A DNA stretch of 64,000 bases. Source: CAVXTF01 sp963701375. Lineage in GTDB: Bacteria; Actinomycetota; Acidimicrobiia; Acidimicrobiales; CAVXTF01. Below are positions 35,174 to 43,701 of this stretch, in pieces. The stretch lies in the NCBI GenBank assembly GCA_963701375.1, contig CAVOZT010000001.1:186001-250000 (forward strand), given 5' to 3'. Under the pieces are notes generated by a model that ran no database searches, was not told where the DNA came from, and saw only the letters and a list, made by a program, of their open reading frames with translations. A program made the translations under genes and the position numbers. The first letter of the stretch is position 1; every line of letters begins with the position of its first letter.

Positions 35174-37044
35174 CTTGCGGTTCCGAAGACTCTTAGGTTG
35201 ATCAGCCACGCGTAGACGACGAAACCACCGGAGCGAAGCGCGGTCGCGCGCATGAGCACGGGTCGGAAGGCCGCAAGCGCCTGAAGCGAGGCCGAGGGAT
35301 TGACATCCTGCGTGTCCATCAGGAGAACCTCTGCCGGCCGCCGAAAATTGAGTTTGTCTACGGCATTGTTCGTTATAACCGGTGGTCCTGAGGGCAGCAG
35401 ATTGAACCCCGAGTGGTACATCCCGATCATGCTTACGAGCAATCCCTCCTCCGGGAAGGGAATCCACGTGAAGAGCTGCTCGTTCTTGTAGGTCGCGTGG
35501 CCCACGAAAGCGGGGAGCTCGGCCGCGACGCGATAGATGTCGACCAGATTTCCTGCTCCCGTTCCGAGAGCGGTCGAGTACTCGGGCGTGGGGTCCTTTC
35601 CCGCGTTGAGATATGGATCCGGACGAAGGGGGGTGGCAGTCAGATAGAGGGCGCACGCCGACATCACGACGATGCCGACGGCCGCAAGTGAGCTGGCGCG
35701 CACTCGGCTCGACCACGATGCGGCGACGCGGGAGATAACTCCTCCGGCTACGAGTGCAACTGCCAGAACCCCTCCGATGGTCCCCCACGTATAGGTCGGC
35801 TCGCTCGGTGCCAACTCGTAGATGAGCGGTATTGCAAGAACGAGCGCGACAGGCAGCCACGCGAGCCCGCGGGAGCCGTCGAAGAGCGGCCGAGAGGCCT
35901 CGGAAAGAGTGACGGCGAGAGTGACGCAAACCGAGGCCCAAAGTGTCGAGGAAAAATAGTGCTGCTCCAGCGTCTGAACAGTCCCGAACAACTGCAGCCA
36001 AGCGAAGACGAGCACCTGCCCCGCACAGGTGAGTCCGATTATCAGTTGCGCCGTAGGGATCGTTCTCAGTCTGCGACTGAAAACCGCGATCCAGGCGCCG
36101 ACGACTGCAGGAGGCACAAGCAGGTACGGGCGAAACACGAGCCAGTTCCAGCCCTTGGTATGCCATAACGCTTGTTGAGCCGGAGTGTCGAGATATCGGT
36201 AAGCGTTCACGGTCGGCGAGATGAAGTTGAACTGACCGAGCTCGATTCCGGAGGTCACGCCTAGAGCGAGCGTGACCACGACCCCCACTACAGCCATGAA
36301 GATGACGTCTGCCGCGAGGTGTCGGCGATCTCTCATGGCACGCACGAGCAGGTATACGGCAACAGAGACGATGACGAGGGGAACAGCCACGAGGTGAGAC
36401 CAGATCGCCATGGTGAACAGGGCCGTAGCGAGCATCAGCCAATACCGCCGGCCACGTTCCCCACTTGGCATCACAAGACAGGCGAGCCCGCCTAGCAGGT
36501 AGGAGACCACTGCCGAATCGGGATAATCGGTACCCCACGCGGTCACGACGACAGGACAGCTGAGGATGACAAGAATCCCGATCACTCCGGCAGCCCGGGA
36601 GTAGAGCCGGCGCAAAAGCACATAGACGGGAACGACTGCGACGAGAGCGAAGAGAAAACGGGTAACAAAAAACCCGGGTACGGCGCCGAAGATCAGGTAG
36701 TCGAGGCGGGCTGGCACGAGAAAGCCCACGCGAGCGCCCTCGCGCAGGCGCGCCGTGGACGCGTACGCATCGGAGTAGCGCAGGAACAGATCACGCGGGG
36801 CGACGATGTAGATCGTGTGCATCGCGGGATCCGGAAGCCTTGCTGACGCCATTGCGCGCAGACGCAATGCGAAGAACGTGAGCACCGGTGACGCCGCGAC
36901 GGCTGCAGCCTCCGGCAGAGCGGGCCAGAAACGGATCTTTCGAGATGGCTCTGGGTCAACCTGGTCTCGGCGGGGAAGGACGTTTTCCGCCACAACTGTC
37001 CCGGACATGTAAGAGCCAACACTAATTGAGGGCAGCCCCTGCAT
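35170..37044 (-). CDS. Polytopic membrane protein, ArnT/PMT-like glycosyltransferase type
   Basis: 624 residues with about 11-12 hydrophobic helices and large extracytoplasmic regions. The layout (cytoplasmic basic N-terminus, first helix AVAASPVLTFFALRL, an acidic/aromatic loop, TDYPDSAVVSYLLGGLACL) resembles GT-C fold lipid-linked sugar transferases and PMT-like proteins, but the family's key DD/DE dyad in the first loop is not obvious. The assignment is by topology and weak similarity only. ATG 37044 or 37008 may be the start. It ends overlapping the amidohydrolase. Confidence 0.6.
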   Translation of the reverse strand: MQGLPSISVGSYMSGTVVAENVLPRRDQVDPEPSRKIRFWPALPEAAAVAASPVLTFFALRLRAMASARLPDPAMHTIYIVAPRDLFLRYSDAYASTARLREGARVGFLVPARLDYLIFGAVPGFFVTRFLFALVAVVPVYVLLRRLYSRAAGVIGILVILSCPVVVTAWGTDYPDSAVVSYLLGGLACLVMPSGERGRRYWLMLATALFTMAIWSHLVAVPLVIVSVAVYLLVRAMRDRRHLAADVIFMAVVGVVVTLALGVTSGIELGQFNFISPTVNAYRYLDTPAQQALWHTKGWNWLVFRPYLLVPPAVVGAWIAVFSRRLRTIPTAQLIIGLTCAGQVLVFAWLQLFGTVQTLEQHYFSSTLWASVCVTLAVTLSEASRPLFDGSRGLAWLPVALVLAIPLIYELAPSEPTYTWGTIGGVLAVALVAGGVISRVAASWSSRVRASSLAAVGIVVMSACALYLTATPLRPDPYLNAGKDPTPEYSTALGTGAGNLVDIYRVAAELPAFVGHATYKNEQLFTWIPFPEEGLLVSMIGMYHSGFNLLPSGPPVITNNAVDKLNFRRPAEVLLMDTQDVNPSASLQALAAFRPVLMRATALRSGGFVVYAWLINLRVFGTAS

Positions 37045-37068
37045 CCTGGACGATGAGGAGTGGTGCGT

Positions 37069-37863
37069 TCAGGTCGGATCCGTGGGACCCGAAAGGAGCT
37101 TCGCCGGGTGGCGCCCGTCCACATAGCCGATGAAAGGCGGGTAGATGTTGTAGCCGAGCAGCTCCTGCATCCTCGGGAGCAAGAAGCGCGCGACGTCGGG
37201 CGGCACGGCCAGCAGATGGGATTCCACAGGGCGGAGCCAGCCGACCGCGTAGTGAAGCACCACTCCGAGCCGGGGTCGATCGGTTCGGTTGGCGCCACCG
37301 CCGTGCCACACGCTGCCCAGGTAGACGAGTGCCGTGCCCGCGCTCATCTCCACGGCGATCGTCTTGGCGTCAGGACCAGGTCGTTCGTCTATCCAGCGGT
37401 GACTTCCCGGCACGATCCGCGTTGCACCGTTGGCTTCCGTGAAATCTTCGAGGGGCCACATGACGTTCACGACGAGCTCTCTGTGTGGCCGGTCGATCGG
37501 ATAGAGAGCGTCGTCGGGGTGAAGCGGCTGCGCACCCTCGCCCGGCCCGATGGAAATCCCGGTAGGAGCGCTCAACTGGTACTGACCCAAGATCTGGTCC
37601 AGGACGCCGAGCACTACCGGGTGTGTCGCTAGCGAGTCGAGTGAGCGAGTCTTCGCGAAGAGGGCGTATATCCGTCGCGTCAGCCGGCCCTCGAAATCGT
37701 CGCGGCCGGTTGGTGTGCGGCTGAGAGCGTCCTCCAGATCGCGTCGCGCCCACGCCACCTGGTCTGGGTCGACGGCTCCCGGTATCGTCACATATCCGTC
37801 ACGGCGGAGTGCCGAGAGCGTGACATCGAGTTCTTCTGTGACTTGGGTCATCGGTTGGTTCAT
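37069..37863 (-). CDS. Phytanoyl-CoA dioxygenase-family protein
   Basis: 264 residues of the Fe(II)/2-oxoglutarate-dependent PhyH family. The N-terminal LRRDGYVTIPGAVDPDQV is typical. The metal-binding H-x-D is in QPLHPDDALYP near 137, and the distal His in SVWHGGGANRTDRPR near 212, with the 2-oxoglutarate-binding Arg at the end of that motif. It would hydroxylate a lipid or acyl chain. ATG 37863 opens the family's N-terminus. The acyl-CoA synthetase gene is 58 bases upstream on the same strand, making a likely pair: activation and then alpha-hydroxylation. Confidence 0.87.
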   Translation of the reverse strand: MNQPMTQVTEELDVTLSALRRDGYVTIPGAVDPDQVAWARRDLEDALSRTPTGRDDFEGRLTRRIYALFAKTRSLDSLATHPVVLGVLDQILGQYQLSAPTGISIGPGEGAQPLHPDDALYPIDRPHRELVVNVMWPLEDFTEANGATRIVPGSHRWIDERPGPDAKTIAVEMSAGTALVYLGSVWHGGGANRTDRPRLGVVLHYAVGWLRPVESHLLAVPPDVARFLLPRMQELLGYNIYPPFIGYVDGRHPAKLLSGPTDPT

Positions 37864-37921
37864 CGGTCGTCTCTCTTCATTCGCGATGCATGCGAGACGT
37901 GGTCCAGGCTGCAAAACGATC

Positions 37922-39493
37922 TCACAGGATGCGGGTGGCGTGGTCGGCCCAGTAGCGGTCCCGAAGAAGTCTCTTGTACAGCTTGCCAGTCGGCAGGCGC
38001 GGAAGCTCGTCGACGAAGTCGACGGTGCGCGGACACTTGAAGTGTGCAAGATGCACGCGGCAGAACTCGATCAGCTCGCGTTCGAGATCGCGTCCAGGGT
38101 CGAATCCCGGGCTTGGCTGAACAACGGCCTTCACGACTTCGCCGAGGTCGTCATCGGGCACGCCGATCACTGCAGCGTCCAATACCTTTGGGTGGGTGAC
38201 TAGCAGGTTCTCGGTTTCCTGAGGGTAAATGTTCACGCCACCGGAGATGATCATGTACGACTTGCGATCCGTCAGGTAGAGGTATCCCTCTCCGTCAACG
38301 TAACCGACGTCACCGACGGTGCTCGTATTGCCGTCGGCTATGCGGGATTCCGCCGTCTTTGCGGGATCATTGAAGTACTCGAAGTTGGTGGCGCCTCGGA
38401 ACCACACGGTCCCCGGTGTTCCGACGGGACAGACTTCGCCCTCGTCATCGAGAATCAAGACCTCGCCGACGAGGGCCCTTCCGACGGTCCCCTTGTGCGC
38501 GAGCCAGTCTTCTGAGTCGCAGAGTGTCAAGCCGTTGCCTTCAGTGGCCGCGTAGTACTCCAGAAGTTTGGGACCGAACCATTCGATCATCTTCTCCTTG
38601 ACCGGGATCGGGCATGGCGCCGCCGCGTGGATGATCACCTCCAGTGACGAAACGTCGGACGCCCTGCGCACCTCCTCGGGCAATTTGAGCAGCCGCGAGA
38701 GCATCGTCGGCACGACCTGAGAGTGAGTTACCCGGTATCTGCTGATGAGGTCCAGATATTGGGCGGGATCGAACTGTTCCATCACAATTGTGGTCGCACC
38801 CAGTCGCAGGGACAGAGCGACGCTCGCGTGAGGTGCAGAGTGATAGAGGGGCGCAGGAGAGAGATAGACCATTCCGGGGCGGAGCCGCCATATGGCACTC
38901 AGACCTTCGGAGAGGGGAAGATTCACCCCCGGGTGGACCTCTGGCAGAGGCCGAAGGATGCCTTTAGGCCTGCCTGTGGTGCCGGAGGAGTAAAGCATGG
39001 CGATGCCCAACTGTTCGTCGGGAATCGCATCGCCACTGAACGGAGCGATCGCCTCCTCCCAATCCTCGAACGACCCTCCGACGCTTTTGGACGCGCCGAG
39101 GCCATTGGCCGCTCCGACCATCAGCCACCGTTCGACGCTCGGACAATGGGCCGCAAGCTCGTACGCCACGCCGGACTTGGATGCAGAAGACACGACGACC
39201 TTGGCCTCTGAATCGTTGACGATGTACGCGACCTCTTCTGTAGACAGATAGGAGTTCACACACGTGTAGTAGAGGCCCGTCCGCTCTGCTGCGCCCTCGC
39301 AAATCAGCATGCGCGGGTCGTTGTCCATGAAGATGGCCATATGGTCACTGCGGCGCAACCCGGTGTCGCGAAGCAGATGGGCAGCCTGGTTCGCGGTCGC
39401 CTCGTATTCGGCGAAGGTGATCACTTCACCGCTGGTCGCCATGACGATCGCAGGTTTGTCGGGGTGTGCCTCAGCGTGCCGGGCGGCGTACAC
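37922..39493 (-). CDS. Acyl-CoA synthetase (AMP-dependent ligase)
   Basis: About 523 residues of the ANL superfamily. A3 motif LYSSGTTGRPKGI near 153-165, A5 YYAATEGNG near 310, A8 YLTDRKSYMIISGG near 403-416 and the C-terminal catalytic Lys in LPTGKLYKR near 510 are present. It belongs to the group that activates carboxylic acids as CoA thioesters, here probably fatty or sterol acids given the neighbours. The start is uncertain: GTG 39493 gives the standard NVYAARHAEAHPDKPAI beginning; a TTG at 39580 would add 29 unconserved residues. Same strand as the PhyH gene. Confidence 0.88.
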   Translation of the reverse strand: MYAARHAEAHPDKPAIVMATSGEVITFAEYEATANQAAHLLRDTGLRRSDHMAIFMDNDPRMLICEGAAERTGLYYTCVNSYLSTEEVAYIVNDSEAKVVVSSASKSGVAYELAAHCPSVERWLMVGAANGLGASKSVGGSFEDWEEAIAPFSGDAIPDEQLGIAMLYSSGTTGRPKGILRPLPEVHPGVNLPLSEGLSAIWRLRPGMVYLSPAPLYHSAPHASVALSLRLGATTIVMEQFDPAQYLDLISRYRVTHSQVVPTMLSRLLKLPEEVRRASDVSSLEVIIHAAAPCPIPVKEKMIEWFGPKLLEYYAATEGNGLTLCDSEDWLAHKGTVGRALVGEVLILDDEGEVCPVGTPGTVWFRGATNFEYFNDPAKTAESRIADGNTSTVGDVGYVDGEGYLYLTDRKSYMIISGGVNIYPQETENLLVTHPKVLDAAVIGVPDDDLGEVVKAVVQPSPGFDPGRDLERELIEFCRVHLAHFKCPRTVDFVDELPRLPTGKLYKRLLRDRYWADHATRIL

Positions 39494-39701
39494 GTTCGTA
39501 CGGTACCGGCACTTCTTGTCTCGCGCGGGACAACATCGAAAACATGTGCCGTGCGCTCCATGACCCAGTCCTCGGCGCAAGCTTGGATGAATCCCGAGCG
39601 GCGTCGACCGTTCGGCCCGCAGGCCGCCGACCGCGATGGCTTGGGCGGCTACTTGTCCGCCGTAGAGTGTCTCGGGGTTCTTTTCTTCTTGGTGTATTTG
39701 T

Positions 39702-39725
39702 CGGCCAATGTGCCGGCCAATGTGC
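39702..39725. repeat. Perfect 12-bp tandem duplication
   Basis: CGGCCAATGTGC repeated twice without spacing in the divergent region between the acyl-CoA synthetase and the DUF35 gene. Confidence 0.85.
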
Positions 39726-39737
39726 GTGAGAAGTGGA

Positions 39738-39751
39738 AAAAGTATACTTTT
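39738..39751. promoter_or_regulatory. Perfect 14-bp palindrome, candidate operator
   Basis: AAAAGTATACTTTT, 50 bases before the TTG start of the DUF35-thiolase operon and in the region shared with the divergent acyl-CoA synthetase. Its AT-richness stands out in this sequence; a TetR- or GntR-type operator is possible. Confidence 0.5.
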
Positions 39752-39800
39752 GCCTTCGGATCATCTACGTCTGATTCATGCTCGGTTCTAGGAGGACCCC

Positions 39801-40211
39801 TTGAGCGCCAAAGTGCCGTTGGTCGACTATCTGGTTCTGGGCGATGAGCCGCATCTCACAGCTCACGAGTGCGCTTCTTGCGGAGCAAGGTTCTTCGACC
39901 GCCGAAACGCCTGCGCGTCGTGCAGCGGGCTCGAGTTCAAGACGGTGGACATCCCGACTGATGGCGAGCTGACAGCCTTCACGATCGTCGCCTTCGCCGC
40001 TCCGGGTGTACCTGTGCCGTTCGTCGCCGGCGTTATCGATTGCCATGGCACGAGCGTGAGGGCGAATGTGGTGAACATCGAAGCCTCCCCTGACAACGTC
40101 CAGCTGGGCATGAAGGTGCGCTTGACGACGTTTCCGATCGGGGAGGACAGCGAGGGCGTAGAGGCATTCGGTTTCGGATTCGAGCCGATCGAGGGGAAGG
40201 ACGTCGCATGA
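39801..40211 (+). CDS. DUF35 OB-fold/zinc-ribbon protein
   Basis: 136 residues. The ribbon is complete: ECASCGARFFDRRNACASC has two C-x-x-C knuckles (about residues 24-41) for one zinc. An OB-fold follows (GELTAFTIVAFAAPG … GMKVRLTTFP). The TTG start at 39801 is supported by AGGAGG five bases upstream; no ATG or GTG fits. ATGA overlap with the thiolase gene indicates a thiolase-DUF35 complex, as in other acyl-CoA beta-oxidation variants. Unlike the two DUF35 proteins at 7012-7970, this one keeps all four zinc ligands. Confidence 0.88.
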   Translation: MSAKVPLVDYLVLGDEPHLTAHECASCGARFFDRRNACASCSGLEFKTVDIPTDGELTAFTIVAFAAPGVPVPFVAGVIDCHGTSVRANVVNIEASPDNVQLGMKVRLTTFPIGEDSEGVEAFGFGFEPIEGKDVA

Positions 40212-41407
40212 GCGAGCAGGTCTGGATACTGGGCATCCATATGACCAAATTCGGGAAGCATCCCGAAAAGGACACCGTGGACCTTGCTTCAGAGGCTGCT
40301 CTCGGTGCACTCAATGACGGCGGGGTCGCGATGAGGGACATGGGCGTTCTCGCCGCCGGCAACCTGATGGGGGCGTCCCTCGGAATTGGCCAGGCACTGC
40401 AGAAGCAGATTGGTCAGACGGGCATCCCCGTGTACAACGTGGCGAATGCGTGTGCGACCGGCGCCACAGCACTTCGCACCGCGATCATGGCGGTAAAAGC
40501 CGGTGAATGCGATTTCGGGTTGGCGGTCGGCGTCGAAAAGCTCGCGGGAGCAGGATTGCTTGCGGGTGGATCTCGCAACGACGAGGGTGAGACTTGGACT
40601 CCCCGCGGTCGGTACGGAGCCGTTGCACCTCTCGATGGGCGAGTGGGCACCGAGACGATGCCGGGGGTGTTCGCTCAGATCGGAATGGAGTACGGGCACC
40701 GTTACGGAGGGACGAGCTTTGAGCTCTTCGCCCGGATCAGCGAGAAGAACCACTCCCATTCGACGTTGAATCCTCTAGCCGCATACACGAAGAAGATGTC
40801 CTTGGAACAGATCATGGGTGACGTCATGATCGCCTACCCCAACACCCGTCCCATGTGCTCCGCCAACTGCGACGGTGCTGCCGCCGCGGTGGTGGTGAGT
40901 GACGCCAAGCTCAAGACGCTCGATCCCGATCAGAGACGTCGCGCAGTCAAGGTGTCAGCATCGGTGCTGACCACCGATCCATGGGAGCCGGCTTGTCAGG
41001 TCTTGCCGAATGTGAACTCCTTGACCCGCAACGCTGCGAGCGAGGCATACGAATCTGCGGGCGTCGGCCCCGAAGATCTCAGCCTGGTCGAGCTTCACGA
41101 CTGCTTCGCCACCGCCGAGCTCGTGCACTACGACAACCTGATGCTCTGTGAGCCAGGTGGCGCTGTCGACTTCTTCAACTCAGGCGCCACGTGGCGAACC
41201 GGAACGACTCCGGTCAACGTGTCTGGCGGCCTCGAGTCAAAAGGGCATCCCATCGCAGCCACAGGAATCGCAAATATCTGGGAGGTCTGCCACCATCTTC
41301 GCGGCGAAGCAGGCGACCGGCAGATCGCAGGCGCCAAGGTCGGTCTGGCGCACGTAATCGGTCTGGGTTCCGCATGCGGTGTCCACATACTGGAAAGAGC
41401 CGCCTGA
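40208..41407 (+). CDS. Thiolase (SCP2/Ltp-type acetyl-CoA acetyltransferase)
   Basis: 399 residues with the full thiolase set: nucleophile Cys in YNVANACATGATAL (about residue 80), the ELHDCFATAE motif near 298, and SGGLESKGHPIAATG near 340 with the catalytic His; GLGSACGVHIL near the C-terminus carries the second Cys. It is therefore likely a real thiolase, unlike the two proteins at 7970-10249. Coupled to the upstream DUF35 gene, and followed after 91 bases by the fused acyl-CoA dehydrogenase, giving a beta-oxidation-type set. Confidence 0.9.
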   Translation: MSEQVWILGIHMTKFGKHPEKDTVDLASEAALGALNDGGVAMRDMGVLAAGNLMGASLGIGQALQKQIGQTGIPVYNVANACATGATALRTAIMAVKAGECDFGLAVGVEKLAGAGLLAGGSRNDEGETWTPRGRYGAVAPLDGRVGTETMPGVFAQIGMEYGHRYGGTSFELFARISEKNHSHSTLNPLAAYTKKMSLEQIMGDVMIAYPNTRPMCSANCDGAAAAVVVSDAKLKTLDPDQRRRAVKVSASVLTTDPWEPACQVLPNVNSLTRNAASEAYESAGVGPEDLSLVELHDCFATAELVHYDNLMLCEPGGAVDFFNSGATWRTGTTPVNVSGGLESKGHPIAATGIANIWEVCHHLRGEAGDRQIAGAKVGLAHVIGLGSACGVHILERAA

Positions 41408-41498
41408 GCGCTTGACGTTCTTCCGTTTCTTCGGTTGATCGTGCTCGAAACTTTGCGGCGCGAGGCGAACCCATCTCGAAGCATCGGAGGAGTTGAGG

Positions 41499-43661
41499 GT
41501 GGCAATCGGTATCAGCGAAGCTCATGTCGAGCTGGGCAAGGTCGTACGTTCATTCTTAGAAAACGAAAAGGTGCGCGCTGCCGGACGCGCTCTTCTGGAC
41601 AGGCCTGACGAGCCGATTCCCGCCTTCTGGGCCGGCATGGCAGAACTCGGGTGGCTCGGTCTGCACGTGCCGGAAGCGCAAGGCGGTTCCGGATTCGGGT
41701 TGTCGGAGCTGTTCGTCGTAGTCGAGGAGCTTGGCCATGCGATCGCCCCGGGTCCATTCCTGCCGACCGTGCTCGTTTCCTCCACACTTGCTCACTTCGA
41801 TGACGACGACCTGAGCTCGCGTTGGCTGCCTGGGCTTGTTGACGGCTCACTGACCGGCGCGCTCGGACTCGGCAAAGGTGTGACACGAGCGGAGGGCGGG
41901 CGCCTCAGGGGTGAGACGATCGTGCTCGGTGCTGGACTGGCCGACGTTCTCGCTTTCGTCGTCGGCGACGACGTGATCGTCATGCGCGCAGAGACGCCAG
42001 GCGTTGAGATCCGTTCTTCCCCGTCGATCGACTTGACAAGGCGCTCCGGCGTCGTCGCGTTGAGCGACGTTCGGATTTCCGAGTGCGATGTCTTGGAGGG
42101 CGCCTCGGCCAGTGCACTAGCCAATACCCGGGCACTGCTCTCGGCTGAAGCGGTAGGCGGGGCGTTGCTCTGTGTCGAGATGGCAACGGAGTACGCGAAG
42201 CATCGCCAGCAGTTCGGACGCCCCATAGCCATGTTCCAGGCGGTGAAGCACCACTGCGCCGACATGGCAGTAGACGCTGAACTGGCGACCGCGGCAGTCT
42301 GGGATGTAGGCCGCGCTTCTGCCGGTGGGGACTTCGAGCAATTCGAGCTGGCCGCGGCGATAGCCGCCGCTCGTGCCTTCCCGACTTTCGTACACAACGC
42401 CGAGAAGAACATTCAGGTTCACGGGGGCATTGGATTCACATGGGAGCACGATGGTCACGTGCTTTTAAGACGAGCTGTATCGCTCTCGTCGGTAGCTGCT
42501 GCGCGAGCGGAAGACGACGTGGCGCATTTATCTCTCGCAGGTTCCGTCCGTGAACACGGTTTGGAGCTCCCGATCGAAGCCGAGGAGTACAGGCCCGCGA
42601 CGCGAAAGTTTGCAGAGGATCTCGCCGGCCTCGAAGACGATGCCCTCAGAAGCCGCCTGGTCGACACCGGCTACGTGCAGCCTCACTGGCCGAAACCGTG
42701 GGGTCGCGACGCGTCTGCACTGGAGCAGCTGGTCATCGACGAAGAGTTCGCCCGTGCAGGGATCGTCAGGCCGGACTATGGCATAACAGGATGGGTGATC
42801 CTGACCATCATCCAGAACGCTTCACCGGACCAGATAGAGCGGTGGGTTCGTCCCACCCTCGAGGGCCGCCTCGTCTGGTGTCAGCTCTTCAGTGAGCCCG
42901 ATGCCGGATCGGACGCCGCCGGAATCCGTGCCAGGGGTGAGCGAGTTCACGGCGGATGGCTCGTAACAGGCCAGAAGGTTTGGACGAGTGCCGCGCATCT
43001 CAGCCAGCGTGGGCTCGCGACGGTGCGTACCGACCCCTCGAAGCCAAAGCATGCCGGCATTTCCACGATGGTGATCGACATGCAGTCCGAAGGAGTGGAG
43101 ATACGCCCGTTACGCGAGGCCACCGGCAACTCGCTGTTCAACGAAGTCTTCTTCGACCGGGTCTTCGTACCGGACGACGACGTCGTCGGGGCCGTCGACG
43201 ACGGCTGGAAGGTCGCGCGTGCGACACTCGGGAACGAACGAGTGAGCATAGGAGGTGGTGCGGTCGGTAGCGCCGGCGGGATGGACATGGTTGACCTCTA
43301 CCGGCGTTACGCCGCGGAGGACGCCGCCCTCCGTCGCGAGCTCGGAGCCTTGATAGCTGAGCGACAGTCTCTTCATGCCCTGAACCTGAGGCGAGTCGAG
43401 CGCGCAGTATCGGGAGCAGGACCGGGGCCCGAAGGAAACGTGACGAAGCTCGTGACCGCGGAGCACTCGCAGCGCGCGTCGGACTTCGCCAGGAGAGTCA
43501 TCGGCCCTGATGCCGCTCTGATGGAGGGAGTCGGCCTTGCTGTCGGAATGCCTGTTCTGTTCGTCCGTGCTCTGACGATCGCAGGCGGCACTTCTGAGAT
43601 CACCCGTAACCAGATCGGCGAGAGAATTCTGGGCCTACCGCGTGACCCTCTTTTGAAATGA
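41499..43661 (+). CDS. Fused double acyl-CoA dehydrogenase (FadE34-like)
   Basis: About 720 residues made of two acyl-CoA dehydrogenase units in tandem. The first (1-355) ends in NIQVHGGIGFTWEHDGHV. The second (370-720) has the FAD/substrate motif WCQLFSEPDAGSDAAGI near 468, GQKVWTSAAH near 496 and ends TIAGGTSEITRNQIGERILGLP. This arrangement is that of mycobacterial FadE34, which dehydrogenates sterol side-chain CoA esters. GTG 41499 is chosen since GGAGGAG lies 6 bases before it; TTG 41493 is too close to it. It would act ahead of the adjacent thiolase/DUF35 pair. Confidence 0.9.
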   Translation: MAIGISEAHVELGKVVRSFLENEKVRAAGRALLDRPDEPIPAFWAGMAELGWLGLHVPEAQGGSGFGLSELFVVVEELGHAIAPGPFLPTVLVSSTLAHFDDDDLSSRWLPGLVDGSLTGALGLGKGVTRAEGGRLRGETIVLGAGLADVLAFVVGDDVIVMRAETPGVEIRSSPSIDLTRRSGVVALSDVRISECDVLEGASASALANTRALLSAEAVGGALLCVEMATEYAKHRQQFGRPIAMFQAVKHHCADMAVDAELATAAVWDVGRASAGGDFEQFELAAAIAAARAFPTFVHNAEKNIQVHGGIGFTWEHDGHVLLRRAVSLSSVAAARAEDDVAHLSLAGSVREHGLELPIEAEEYRPATRKFAEDLAGLEDDALRSRLVDTGYVQPHWPKPWGRDASALEQLVIDEEFARAGIVRPDYGITGWVILTIIQNASPDQIERWVRPTLEGRLVWCQLFSEPDAGSDAAGIRARGERVHGGWLVTGQKVWTSAAHLSQRGLATVRTDPSKPKHAGISTMVIDMQSEGVEIRPLREATGNSLFNEVFFDRVFVPDDDVVGAVDDGWKVARATLGNERVSIGGGAVGSAGGMDMVDLYRRYAAEDAALRRELGALIAERQSLHALNLRRVERAVSGAGPGPEGNVTKLVTAEHSQRASDFARRVIGPDAALMEGVGLAVGMPVLFVRALTIAGGTSEITRNQIGERILGLPRDPLLK

Positions 43662-43701
43662 GGGTGCACCTCCGCCTCGACCACCATCTCCTTTTCACGA
43701 C

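Noticed and set aside
35069..36538. 489-codon minus-strand frame beside the membrane glycosyltransferase-like gene
   Set aside because: Arg/Ser-rich out-of-frame shadow; the frame ending at 35170 has the membrane helices.
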